Source: Ornithodoros turicata
Lineage: Eukaryota > Arthropoda > Arachnida > Ixodida > Argasidae
NCBI RefSeq assembly: GCF_037126465.1
Contig: NW_026999471.1
Coordinates: forward strand, 124,001-188,000
DNA: 64,000 nt
Reading direction: 5' to 3'
Part shown: positions 24,719-34,328 of the stretch, piece by piece
Layout of the letters: each line of letters opens with the position of its first letter
How positions within the stretch are numbered: position 1 is the first letter of the stretch
The notes under the pieces: generated by a model
Told to the model about the DNA's origin: nothing
Database searches by the model: none
The model's input: the letters and a program-made list of their open reading frames with translations, nothing else
Position numbers and translations under genes: made by a program

Positions 24719-25117
24719 GTGTGTTTTTTTTGGGGGGGGGGGTTGGAACCTGGCTTCGGTCAGGGCCTAGCGTTACGTCGGGGATGGCTCCGCCCGAGCA
24801 GACCCTCTCCCCATTCAGCGGGTAGTGTTGCGACTACCTATAACCCAGTTCATAGGGGATGGGGGTAAGGCGTCTCTCGGCAGGAGCTTGACCTGTCTAT
24901 CGCTACAAGCCGAGTGGATGCGCAATACACAGCCTCTCCCTCGGAAGTGGTCATCTCCACCTTCAACTGGTGAAACCTGTTAACCCTTGGCCCTCGCGGG
25001 TCTTGGGGACGAACGGGGCTCTGACCCACCACCGCTCTGCAGAGGTTGCCACCCTCTGCGAAGCTAACTTCACTAGGTACAAAGTAGAAATCAAATTCAA
25101 GAGGAAGCTTGCGCTGC

Positions 25118-26002
25118 ATGGCGCAAGCTCCTAGTGCTAACACGTGCGGCGTGGACCAGTCAATCCCAGTCCAGACTACTATGAACGAGAGTCGTCCGGA
25201 AGCCTTCGAGTGTCCCTGTGGGAGGACTTTCTCCTCACTTAAGGGCTTGAGGATACACGCAAGCCTCAAGAAACACCAGCTTGCACCCGATCAAGCGGCA
25301 AGTGCAGATGTTGGATCTGAAGGCGCTGCGATACATGGATCTGAAGGCAGGCAGCAAAATGCGGGACCCTCCAGGGATGCCGGCGTATCAGGGGGCTTAC
25401 GAATCGGCCCGGAGCAAGAGCAAGCAGGGCCCAGCGGGTTAACCCAAAGTGACCAACAGATGAAAGGCCGGGCCATTTGGCCTTGTGTCATATGTGACAG
25501 ATCCTTTATGACTAAGTCAGCCCTAAGCTTAAATTACAAGGCGCGGCATCCTGAGGACTATAATAGAGACGTGATCGTGGAGCGGACGAGGCCGCCTTGG
25601 GTGCCGGAAGAGGAATACCGCATGGCAGCGGTCGAAGCAGCCCCGAAGAGGAGTGACAACCCGCCGAGGTTTAGGAACACTGCGCTACGTGAGAGATTTC
25701 CCGAGAGGACCTTGGAGGCCATAAAATCACATCGCAAAGATCCACACTATAGGAGGCGAGTGCAGGACTTGCTACAGAGTGAGCTCGAGGGTCGACCTGG
25801 ATCACTGGAAGAGCTTTCACCAGTTCCGGAAGATGGGACAGCGGAGGACCTCCATGGCGAGCCAGCTGAGCCGCTTTTACAGTATGGAAGAGAGCTCCCG
25901 CCAACGCGCCTGGAGGTGATTAAGACTCAGATTGAGAAGATCGCTGCCAGGACACCTCCGAGTACGTTCCAGGGTGACAGACTATACGATATAGCGAATT
26001 AG
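25118..26002 (+). pseudogene. R2-like copy 3: zinc fingers and Myb domain
   Basis: Starting at the only plausible ATG (25118), the protein has zinc finger 1 (CPCGRTFSSLKGLRIHASLK) and zinc finger 2 (CVICDRSFMTKSALSLNYKA, first histidine replaced). The Myb segment follows (RPPWVPEEEY...RTLEAIKSHRKDP), then the RLYDIAN linker, where a TAG stop falls. Reading resumes in frame at 26015-26326 (VTAALNDYLRDVF...VLDGCGSPAVEDE). Family members use these domains to bind the target site. Confidence 0.8.
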
Positions 26003-26275
26003 GCGGTACGTGGCGTGGATGTAACTGCTGCACTCAACGATTACCTGCGAGACGTCTTCACACGGGAAGTAGTAAGGCGGATTCCCCGTCTCAGCGCCGG
26101 TCCGGCTACAGATGGCCTCAGCAAGCGGAAACAGAAGACGGCCGACTATAGAAGGATACAGACGTTGTACCGTCAGCGTCAGAGAGAATTTGCGAGACTC
26201 GTCCTCGATGGTTGCGGTTCGCCTGCAGTCGAAGACGAGGTCTCATTCCTGGACTCGTGGGAGGCAGTCATGACA

Positions 26276-27337
26276 GGTGCCGCGAGAAATACCACGTGTA
26301 CGATGGGTTTCTCAAACCGTATTTGATAGCACAGAAGGATGACTCGGTGAGGGTGCATGATGCCCAGATCGTTGGTACTGGCATTCAACTTCCGGCGGCC
26401 CATGTGCATAATGTGCTTAAGTACAACACGCCGGATATCATTGCAGCCTTCAGGAACGAAGTTGGAGTGGGTGACCTGCAAATAGGAAGCATTACCCTCT
26501 CTTTTAAAGGGACTATCGCGTCCGCCCCAGTCGATTCCGAAACTGGAGTGCCGTTTTACTCCGCGTTCATCACTCATAATAGCGCCGAAAGCCCGACGCG
26601 AATTGGTGGCGTTGTTCCTGCGCAGTTTGATAAAAAACTTGGCAAGAGCAGACGACGCATTCCTCTCTGGAAACATCACACGGACGAAGCCAATCACTGC
26701 GCGCCATTTGACCAATCATGGAGCGGCCGGAGGGACCTTGGTAGCCTTGGCGACCGACCGACAGGCGGGCGGGCGAGCCGGAATGCTAGGGGACGGCGTC
26801 TTCTCTGTGATCGGCTCGCGGAATGTTGTTTCTGGTTAGCGTTGAACGTGTTCGTACAGCCAGGAGCGTAACACCGCGTTTCACGCAACGTGGTTACGTC
26901 AGGTCTGACACTGGTAAGCGAAAGTCAGCATATTTACCGAAGACTTTTCACTTAGTATATTGCGATGCAAACGCCAAGCAGATGACCTCGGAGACAATCG
27001 CCTGCGCTGCGGTCTCATTCGTGTGTCTTGCTTACGTCATCACCGTGTTGGCTGCAGATGGAATGCGAACCTTTAAAACTCGATTCTTTAATATGTAAGC
27101 TCCGGAAGAGAAATTTAGCCAAATTGACTCTGAAGCGGTGACGAACATTACCCTATCGGTATCCTACATACGTTCTCGGATGCGATAGTCCCTTTAAGGG
27201 TATATGGGCAAAGGAGTGTGCCGATATGTTGCTTGAGATGGGGGTTAGGAAGACGAACATCAAGCTGTTGTCCGTAATCGCACTACAGGGAGGCGCCCGG
27301 ACGTATAGAATGTTTGGACGAATGACGTCGGTGGTTT
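26276..27337 (+). pseudogene. R2-like copy 3: endonuclease remnant
   Basis: The frame at 26280-26508 reads GFLKPYLIAQKDDSVRVHDAQIVGTGI, then SITLSFKG. The expected KPD of the endonuclease core is KPY here, so a catalytic residue is lost. After the 26509-27192 insertion it resumes (IWAKECADMLLEMGV...LQGGARTYRMFGRMT) and stops at ~27337. The reverse transcriptase is absent. Confidence 0.75.
26509..27192. mobile_element. Non-autonomous DNA element with THAP-like remnant
   Basis: Terminal inverted repeats GGGACTATCGCGTCCG (26509-26524) and CGGATGCGATAGTCCC (27177-27192) bound a 684-bp insertion in copy 3. TTTAAA flanks the left end and TTTAAG the right. On the minus strand, 26888-26694 starts MRETRCYAPGCTNTF, which resembles the beginning of a THAP zinc finger. 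This suggests descent from a P-like or THAP-bearing transposon. The TSD length is ambiguous (5-9 bp). Confidence 0.6.
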
Positions 27338-27438
27338 GACTCCATCACTGAAGAGGGCTTTGCTGTCACGTGACGCGGAGCTTTTGGGAATTTGGGGGGA
27401 CGGTACCTCTTCCGGTTAAGAGGGAATTGTTAAAAAGA

Positions 27439-27543
27439 TAGCCAAATGACACAAAGGATGACCAAGTATCATACCAACCATGTTTTTGAAATACAGTCCA
27501 TTCAAAAACGAGTGATAGGCGGCAGTAAGGATAATCTGCTTTA
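27439..27543 (+). repeat. Satellite unit S4
   Basis: Unit S4 starts TAGCCAAATGACAC, which is closer than other units to the 28S R2 downstream flank (TAGCCAAATG). It is bounded by the 3' end of copy 3 and the truncated start of copy 4. Confidence 0.8.
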
Positions 27544-28008
27544 CTCATAGGGCTCATGAGGCAAGACCCTGGTATTGGACCACCAAATTATGGGTACACG
27601 AATCCCTCTCGACCTGGCAAATGGCCACAAGATACTCAAATATTCCAGAAAGGATCTCCTATCGCAGGTCGATGTGAATTACCCGGTTGGGTCTCCGACG
27701 GTCGGCGGGATAACGTTGTCCTTCCGCGGAATCTGGTCACGACAAAGTGCGGATCTCCTAATGGACATGGGGCTCAGGAAGGATGACTTGAAAATGATTG
27801 CAGTCATCAATTTGCAGGGGGGCGTTCGTTCGTACAAAAGTTTCCATCGAATGACCTCCGTATTCAACGGGTGAAGAGGGCTGCTGGGTTGTGGGGTTCT
27901 GTCGGGTAGCTATTGTTTAGCGGTAGTTGCTGGACTAGGTGTGAGGTATATCTTCCTGTAAAGATAGAAGTTAGATAGAAGATCGAAAAAAAGATACAGA
28001 TAGAAAAA
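27544..28008 (+). mobile_element. R2-like copy 4 (extremely 5' truncated)
   Basis: Only the end of the endonuclease and the 3' UTR remain. The frame 27575-27874 encodes DLANGHKILKYSRKDL, GITLSFRGIW and LQGGVRSYKSFHRMTSVFNG, then stops. The 3' UTR contains the stem TATCTT (27949-27954) with AAGATA (27961-27966) and an A-rich tail before S5. It is closely related to copy 6. Confidence 0.8.
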
Positions 28009-28113
28009 TAGCGAAATGACACAAATCACCACAAAGTATCATACCCAACCATGTTTTTGAAATACAATCCATTCAAAAACGAGTGATAGGCGGCAGTAAG
28101 GATAAACTGCTTT
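28009..28113 (+). repeat. Satellite unit S5
   Basis: This unit starts TAGCGAAATGACAC and ends ATAAACTGCTTTA. It lies between the 3' end of copy 4 and the 28S-bearing 5' end of copy 5. Confidence 0.8.
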
Positions 28114-28117
28114 ATCT

Positions 28118-28183
28118 GGGGTAAACGGCGGGATAACTAATGGGGTAAAACTGCTTTACTGGGGTAAAACTATGACTCCCTTT
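28118..28183 (+). other. 28S rRNA-derived 5' leader of copy 5 (rearranged)
   Basis: Positions 28118-28138 and 28168-28183 match, with small changes, two adjacent parts of the conserved 28S stretch immediately upstream of the R2 insertion site. Between them is a ~30-bp filler that repeats CTGCTTTACTGGGGTAAA, i.e. the satellite end and the start of the leader. The leader passes straight into the element's 5' UTR. Confidence 0.75.
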
Positions 28184-28679
28184 CCCGTAACCTCTCACCA
28201 CAGGCCGGGGGCGAGTGGCTTCTCCCTGTAATCCAGCAACATGGAGTCTAGGCAGAGGAAGGTGATGATCTCGGCCACGGAGCCAGGGATGAGTGGCTTC
28301 ACCCTGTCATCCAGTGACTGGGAGGCTGGTGTGGAGGAATAAGCCAAGGGCCCGAGGTGACTGTTGGTCTTAGCGGGATCGTGTTGCGGCGATCTGTTAC
28401 CCAGTCAATTGGACGCTGCCGGCTCGTGCTAACAGTGTCGGTTATACAATTATCCTTGCTGCAAGCCGTGTGATGCGCAATACACAGCCTCTGACATGGA
28501 AATCGTCAACTCCACCTTCTCGTGGTGCTACCTGTTACCCCTGTTTTGCCGCGGCAAACAGGGAACTGACGGAGCTCTGACCTACCCACCAGTCATGCTG
28601 GGGATGCCAACCCCTTGGTGGCCAACACCTACTAGGCACGTCACGACAAAATGAAGCAAGAGGAAGTGGGCGCCACGAG

Positions 28680-29432
28680 GTGCCCGTTCCTAGTGGTAAC
28701 CTGGACGCCTCCTATGTTGAGAGTTCAGACCGGAACCAGTTCTGCTGCTCCTCCTGTCACCGACAATTTACTTCTATGAAGGGATTGAAGATCCATGCCG
28801 CTTTTAAAAAGCATCCTCATCCTACCGCTGACATTACCATTCCTGTTCCTGGTGCTGCGGTCCTTGTGGCAACGACCAACAGTTTGGCGACTGCTCCTGT
28901 CTCCGGTGTCTCCTCGATTCCTGATGACGCTGTGCCAAGTACCTCTGGTTCCCAAGCCCCCTTTGATGATCTACGGCGCTTACAAGATGTTCCTCTCTCC
29001 GGTGGCTCCACGATTCCTGACAACGCTGTGCCAATTACATCTGGTTCCCCAGCCCGCTCTCAAGATGTTCCTTTCTCCGGTTTCTCCTCGGTTCCTGACG
29101 ACGCTATGCCGAGTACCTCTGGTTCCCGAGCCTCCTCTGATGGGGTCCAATGCTCACAAGAAGGTTCTGCCGTCAGGTATCCACAATGTGGGATGACCTT
29201 TACGTCAAAGATTGGCCTGGGTCTCCACAGGAAGGCACGTCATCCTAATGAGTACCTGCAGGGTATTGACGTCACCCGGGTGAAACTACGTTGGACTGCG
29301 GAAGATGAAATGCTTTTGGCCCAAGCTAAAGTGCGCTTTCTCCCTCTGGAGAAGGCACCCAGGTTTATTAACATCGCCCTGCAGGAAGCTTTTTCCGGAA
29401 CGCACCGTAGAAGCTATAAAATGTCATCGTAA
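28680..29432 (+). pseudogene. R2-like copy 5: zinc fingers and Myb domain
   Basis: There is no upstream ATG. The frame opens at PVPSGN, matching the conserved start region of other copies. Zinc finger 1 is CCSSCHRQFTSMKGLKIHAA. The spacer holds an imperfect repeated unit rich in Ser/Pro (about 35 codons, three copies between 28900 and 29140). Zinc finger 2 has YPQCGMTFTSKIGLGLHRKA, with its first cysteine changed. The Myb segment (LRWTAEDEMLLAQAK) is frameshifted at ~29390 into 29305-29526. Confidence 0.75.
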
Positions 29433-29667
29433 GCAAGCTTCGTACACGAATCTGCTGCAGTCTGTACTTCGTACTCCCATGGCAGCTGAGGGATCGCCCT
29501 CGTCACCTCCCCAGGTGGCGGCATAAAATCAACAACAAGAGGCTCGCCCGGGCCCTACCAGGAGACAGGCCATCCTCTCTGAGATTCAGAGAACTGTTGC
29601 TCCGGCCCCTCCTGAAGGATATCAAGCGGCAAGATTATATGACCTCGCGAGGCAGGCCATCAACGAG

Positions 29668-30720
29668 GTGGATATAACATCGTCCTTTAACGACTACATC
29701 AGGTTTGTTTTTGTTCTTCCTGACTGTTCATCTGGGCCACCAGCAAGATCGGGACCTACGGATCCGCCTATACTGAGCAGGCTCCGTCAAAAGAGGATCG
29801 AATATGCCAGGACGCAAGACCTGTATCGTCGATGTCAACCCAAGTGCGCTCGCCTCGTCCTCGATGGTTACGCTCCGGCTGCACTCGAGGACGAGCGGGC
29901 ATTTTTGGACCAATGGGAGGAAAGTTTTACTACCACGGAAGAGCTCCCCGTCCTTGAGCCTGGGAGTATGACGCCATCACATAATCCGTTTTATATTATA
30001 ACTGCCCAGGATATATGTCGAAATATGCCCTCAATCAGTTTGTCTCCAGGACCTGACAACTTTTCTGCACGACAGCTGCGAGCCGTACCGGTCCAAGTCT
30101 TGCGTCTCGTGCTGAATATAATTGTGTTGCTGGGAAGGCTACCCACGAGTCTCCGGAACGCCAGGACAATCTTTGTTCCGAAAAAAACCTCAAGCACAAC
30201 ATCCGGCAGACTTCAGGCCCATAACAATATCTTCAGTGCTGCACCGATTAATCCACTGCATCCTGGCGAAAAGACTGACATCTTCCTAGGACTACAACTA
30301 CAGGCAATGCGCCTTCCTGCCTTTGGATGGATGCGCGGATAACGTGTTACTACTTCGCACAGCCATCGCTGAAGCTCGACAGAAGCAGAAGTCCTTGTTT
30401 CTTGGAGTTTTGGACCTAACGAGGGGAGCACGCGCCTCGTCCAGTCAACAACTGGGTTTCGCCAAGGAGACCCTCTGTCCCTCATTCTGTTCAACCTAGT
30501 GTTGGACAGGATGTTGAGGGACACACAAAGCGGGATTGGTTCCCAATTGGCAACGCCTCACTCGACATAATGGCGTTTGCAGATGACCTTGTGGTAGCCG
30601 CATCTTCACCAGCAGGCTTGCAGCATTGTCTGGAACGGGTGACTTCTTTTTTAAGGGATCGGGGTCTACACGTAAATACAAACACGACCTTCACTGTCTC
30701 CTAGGTTTCATCAGAACGTG
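29668..30720 (+). pseudogene. R2-like copy 5: linker and reverse transcriptase
   Basis: The frame 29668-30342 carries DITSSFNDYIRFVF, the RLVLDGYAPAALEDERAF linker, ITAQDICRNM and PGPDNFSARQLRAVPVQVLRLVLN. It then goes out of frame near 30190. The remaining palm is scattered (VLDLT near 30410, RQGDPLS near 30465, FADDL near 30580), and a deletion around 30420 removes motif A's catalytic surroundings. The TAG at ~30701 ends another frame. Confidence 0.7.
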
Positions 30721-30868
30721 ACAAAAATATCAAAGTTGACACCCAGAGACAGTTTAATATCTCCGGCTCCCCTGTTCCGGCGGCGGGGCCGCAATTTGTT
30801 TGGAGGTATTTAGGAGTCCAATTCGACCCCTATGACCGGGCTCAACAACAGTTTGGTGACCTAAATGA

Positions 30869-32120
30869 GTGCCTTGCGAAGATTCAGAAGGCGCCACTCA
30901 AACCACAAGAGCGGATGATAATTCTACGTTTCTACCTAATGCCGAGGATACAACATCGCCTGGTGCTGCGATGTTGCGATGGAACCTGAGGCTACTTGAG
31001 AAGCTAGACCTCTCCGTTAGGAACGCCGTCAGAAGATGGTTGTTTCTACCTCATGACACGCCCATAGGCTTCTTTTATTCTCCCACTAAACTTGGAGGCC
31101 TGGGCGGGCCATCTCGCCGAAGTCGGGGTGCCTCTTCTCCAGCGTACTAGATTTTTGCGACTTTATCCACGCATCCAGTAGTAACAGAGGCCACGAACAC
31201 GTCTTCGGTTCAAGAACTCTTGCGACGCTCCAGAGACGCAGCCACCTTTAGTGGCCGCATTATTCAGACCCCACAGGCCATTAAAAAGTACTGGGCCTCA
31301 CGGCTATACGCCAGCAACGATGGGAAAGCCCTCAGTGAGGCGTTCTCGGTCCCCTTCGCCCATACTTGGGTAGGGGAGGGCACGAGGCTAAAGCAGGGAA
31401 GACAGTACGTGGATGCTGTGAAAGTTAGAGTCAATGCCCTACCATGTAAAGTTCGTTCGGGAAGAGGGTGCTCTTCGGATCGGGTCTGCAGAGCTGGATG
31501 TCGCTCCCAAGAAACTCTGGCGAACATTATCCAGGTATGTCACCGTACACACGGGCCAAGAGTGAAGAGGCATGACTTCGGAACATGGGTTGAACGACGA
31601 AGATAGAGCCCATGATCAGTGTCCGTGATGGTATCTTGAAGCCTGACATCGTGGCGAAAAGAGACAGAGAAACGGTGATTCTGGACGCACAAGTCGTGGG
31701 CACTGGAATCGCACTCAATCTAGTGCATGCCCATAAAGAGCGTAAGTATGGAAGAAATGACGTGTTCGAGGAAATAAAAGGTGGTGACGAAGGCCCGGTG
31801 TCGGCTACTAGCGTGACAGTCAATTTTAAAGGAATCTGGTCTTCGAAAAGTGTCGAACAGCTCGTGCTACTGGGTTTGACGAAGGAAGGGAGTTGCCTCA
31901 GGACAGAAGCCGCCGATATTTCGAACAGAGACTGCTCTTCTTCTGAGAACAGTCTCTGTTCGAAATATCGGCGGCTTCTGTTTTGAGGCAACTCCCTTCC
32001 TACATCTCTACCGGTTCGCTGGATTTCTAGCCATCTGGGTTTGACGAAGCGTGACATATCCACAATGTCGGTCATAGCAGTCCAAGGGAGTGTGAGGTGC
32101 CACTGGGTTTTCGGTAGAAT
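30869..32120 (+). pseudogene. R2-like copy 5: thumb, zinc knuckle, endonuclease
   Basis: The frames show LRNAVRRWLFLPHDTPIGFFYSPTK-like thumb sequence, then the zinc knuckle CRAGCRSQETLANIIQVCHRTH near 31490. The endonuclease core follows, LKPDIVAKRDRETVILDAQVVGTG (~31636-31710), and SVTVNFKGIW. The hairpin insertion at 31885-32034 disrupts the last part. The tail SVIAVQGSVRCHWVFGRMTAVV near 32070-32130 marks the end of the protein. Confidence 0.7.
31885..32034. mobile_element. 150-bp hairpin insertion with 15-bp duplication
   Basis: Arms 31884-31934 and 31950-32000 are inverted repeats of 51 nt with two mismatches, around a 15-nt loop. CTGGGTTTGACGAAG is directly repeated on both sides (31870-31884 and 32035-32049), so this is a discrete insertion in copy 5. 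A 34-nt non-palindromic stretch (32001-32034) sits at its right end. The origin is unknown; it may be a MITE or a snap-back repair product. Confidence 0.75.
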
Positions 32121-32226
32121 GACCGCGGTGGTTGCTCCCGCCGGTGAAGCTGGCTCTGGATATGGGGGGTAACCCAGATTCTATAGGGTATCTCTTCCCT
32201 TATAAGAGAGATTTGATTTTAAAAAA

Positions 32227-32438
32227 TAGCTAAATGACACAAAGGACGACCAAGTATCATACCAACCATGTTTTTGAAATACAGTCCATTCAAAAACGAG
32301 TGATAGGCGGCAGCAAGAATAATTTGCTTTCGGTAGCTAAATGACACAAATGACGACCAAGTATCATACCAACCATGTTTTTGAAATACAGTCCATTCAA
32401 AAACGGGTGACAGGCGGCAGTAAGAATAATCTGCTTTA
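32227..32438 (+). repeat. Two tandem satellite units S6 and S7
   Basis: S6 (32227-32333) is exactly 107 bp and is joined to S7 (32334-32438) by CTTTCGG|TAGCTAAATG. This is a second empty target junction identical to that of S2/S3. Confidence 0.85.
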
Positions 32439-32628
32439 TATGCGGATGCACCTACCACGCTCAGGATTGGCAGCTCTACCAGACTCATCAGGCCCAAGGC
32501 TGGGGTTCGACCCCCGCCCCAGGGGGATCCCCTTTCCCCCATACTTTCCAATCTGGTGTTGAACCAGCTGGTGTTAGCAAACAGATCCGAAGGTTGGATT
32601 CAATATCGGACAGGAAAGCCTGGACTTA

Positions 32629-33462
32629 ATGGGGTTCGCAGATGATCTTGTGCTGGTAGCATCGACACGACAGTGGTTGCAGGATAGATTGCAGCAGGTC
32701 AGCGAACTTCTGACGGCCAGAGGGCTCCGCATTAACGCTGCAATGTCGTTTACCCTAGCAATGATTCCTTCCGGCAGAGATAAGAAGCTCAAGGTCGACT
32801 CGTCACATCCGTTTGAGGTCGAAGGCATGAGGATCCCGTCTCAGGGGCCCTCCTTTGTATGGAAATACCTCGGAGTCACTTTCAAGGCTAGCGGCAGGGC
32901 ATCTCCAGTAACGGTGGATGTGGGCCTAATGTTACAGAGGGTAACGAAGGCACCCTTGAAGCCTCAGCAGAGGCTCATTATCTTGCGGCACTACTTAGTA
33001 CCAAGGCTATACCACCGGCTCGCCTTGGGAATTTGGACTCAGGCCGTCATGAAGAAGCTCGACCTGAAGATAAGAACGGCCGTGAGGAACTGGTTGAGGT
33101 TGCCCCACGATGTCCCCATGGAGTTTTACTACGCTACCACTGTGGACGGGGGACTGGGTATCCCTAATCTTTGGACAAGCATTCTGATCCTGCAGCAGGA
33201 GCGGCCCAAGGCGTTGATGGCCTCTACCAGCCCCGTGGTACGTGCTCCAATGAGCGAGGAGCTAATGAGGAATGCCCTGACGAAGGCGAGGGGAGCTTCC
33301 CGACATTATTGCCGGTTGCTCACGACAAAGGGGAGTGAGGCTAAGTTTTGGGCAGCAAGGCTCTATGAATCCAATCATGGACGTGTGCTGAAGACAGCTG
33401 GGGAAGTCCTCTACGCTCACTACTGGGTGAGGGAAGGCACGCGCGTAATCCCGGGAAGATAA
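32629..33462 (+). pseudogene. R2-like copy 6: catalytic box and thumb
   Basis: A 277-codon frame opens at FADDLVLVAST (motif C). It continues with GLRINAAMSFTLAM, SFVWKYLGVTFKASG, the thumb APLKPQQRLIILRHYLVPRLYHR, and LRLPHDVPMEFYYATTVDGGL. It ends at a TAA after VREGTRVIPGR. Alignment with copy 7 shows that the protein should continue into KLRANALPCRTRS, so this stop is a mutation. Confidence 0.8.
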
Positions 33463-33552
33463 TTCATTTATGTCGTCAAGCTTAGGGCGAATGCCCTTCC
33501 GTGCCGGACAAGATCTACCATAGGCCAGAGTGATCCAACCATCCTGTGAGGA

Positions 33553-34068
33553 GTGGGTTGTCGCGCAAACGAGACGCTGTCTCATATACTTCAAGTTTGC
33601 CACACGACGCACGGGGTTCGCTGCCAAAGACATGATAATGTGATGTCCTACGTGAGTAAGCGGCTGCAGGAAATCGGCTGGTTGACTACTCGAGAACCGA
33701 TATACCGGGTTCCGAAGAGCAGTTTGAAGCCGGACCTTATCGCAAGGAAAGAAGGCAAGACCGTGGTATTGGATGTCCGAATTGTGGGTACAGGAATCCC
33801 TCTTGACCTGGCAAACGGTCACAAGATACTCGAATACTCAAGGGAGGATCTCCGATCCCAGGTTGATGAGAATCACCCGGTTAAGTCTCCGACGGTCGGC
33901 GGGATAACGTTGTCCTTCCGTGGAATCTGGGCTCGTCAAAGTGCGGACCTCCTTCTGTACATGGGGCTTATGAACGATGACTTGAAAATGACTGCAGTCA
34001 TCCCTTTACAAGGGGGCGTTCATTCGTACAAAGGTTTCCATCGAATGACCTCCGTATTCAACGGGTGA
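33553..34068 (+). pseudogene. R2-like copy 6: zinc knuckle and endonuclease
   Basis: The 171-codon frame encodes GCRANETLSHILQVCHTTHG (zinc knuckle; its first cysteine lies upstream) and RHDNVMSYVSKRL. The endonuclease core is LKPDLIARKEGKTVVLDVRI, followed by LANGHKILEYSRED and GITLSFRGIWARQSAD. It ends LQGGVHSYKGFHRMTSVFNG. The PD...D residues are present. In R2 elements this domain nicks the target strand that primes reverse transcription. Confidence 0.85.
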
Positions 34069-34177
34069 AGAGGGCTGCTGGGTTGTGGGGTTCTGTCGGG
34101 TAGCTATTGTTTAGCGGTAGTTACTGTATTAGTTGTGAGGCATATCTTCCTGTAAAGATAGAAGTTTGGAAAAAAAA

Positions 34178-34284
34178 TCGCTAAATGACACAAATGACGA
34201 CCAAGTATCATACAAACCATGTTTTTGAAATACAGTTCATTCAAAAACGAGTGATAGGCGGCAGTAAGAATAATCTGCTTTCGG
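34178..34284 (+). repeat. Satellite unit S8
   Basis: Exactly 107 bp, starting TCGCTAAATGACAC and ending CTGCTTTCGG. It immediately precedes the 28S-derived leader of copy 7. GTAAGAATAAT from the end of the unit is repeated at 34285-34295. Confidence 0.85.
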
Positions 34285-34295
34285 GTAAGAATAAT

Positions 34296-34328
<33 letters not shown>
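34296..34328 (+). other. 28S rRNA fragment forming the 5' leader of copy 7
   Basis: These 33 nt equal the conserved 28S rRNA stretch that ends a few bases upstream of the R2 cleavage site (it includes AACGGCGGGAGTAACTATG). The last shared bases are ACTCTCTT, after which 28S has AAGG and this element has its own 5' UTR. No other ribosomal sequence is nearby, so the piece travelled with the element RNA. I compared it with the 28S sequence from memory. Confidence 0.9.

Larger units (their letters stand above)
24719..27438 (+). mobile_element. R2-like copy 3 (family A, internally deleted)
   Basis: It has a 5' UTR (24719-25117), zinc-finger and Myb regions, then a deletion that joins the linker (~26280) straight to the restriction-like endonuclease, skipping the whole reverse transcriptase. 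A 0.7-kb DNA element (26509-27192) interrupts the endonuclease. The 3' UTR ends with the stem CCTCTT/AAGAGG (27406-27423) and an A-rich tail abutting TAGCCAAATG at 27439. Confidence 0.8.
28114..32226 (+). mobile_element. R2-like copy 5 (full-length layout, many frameshifts)
   Basis: It begins with a rearranged 28S-derived segment (28118-28183), then the 5' UTR to ~28679, zinc fingers, Myb, reverse transcriptase, zinc knuckle, endonuclease and 3' UTR, all in the expected order but broken by frameshifts. A hairpin insertion sits in the endonuclease (31885-32034). The 3' end has the stem TCTCTT/AAGAGA (32191-32209) and an A tail that meets S6. Confidence 0.85.
32439..34177 (+). mobile_element. 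R2-like copy 6 (5' truncated in the reverse transcriptase)
   Basis: The copy starts within the palm (DAPTTLRIG...QGDPLSPILSNLVLNQ in frames near 32446-32570) and runs to the 3' UTR. Two good frames cover thumb to endonuclease with only a few defects between them. The 3' stem TATCTT/AAGATA (34143-34160) and the A-rich tail end at S8 (34178). Confidence 0.85.
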
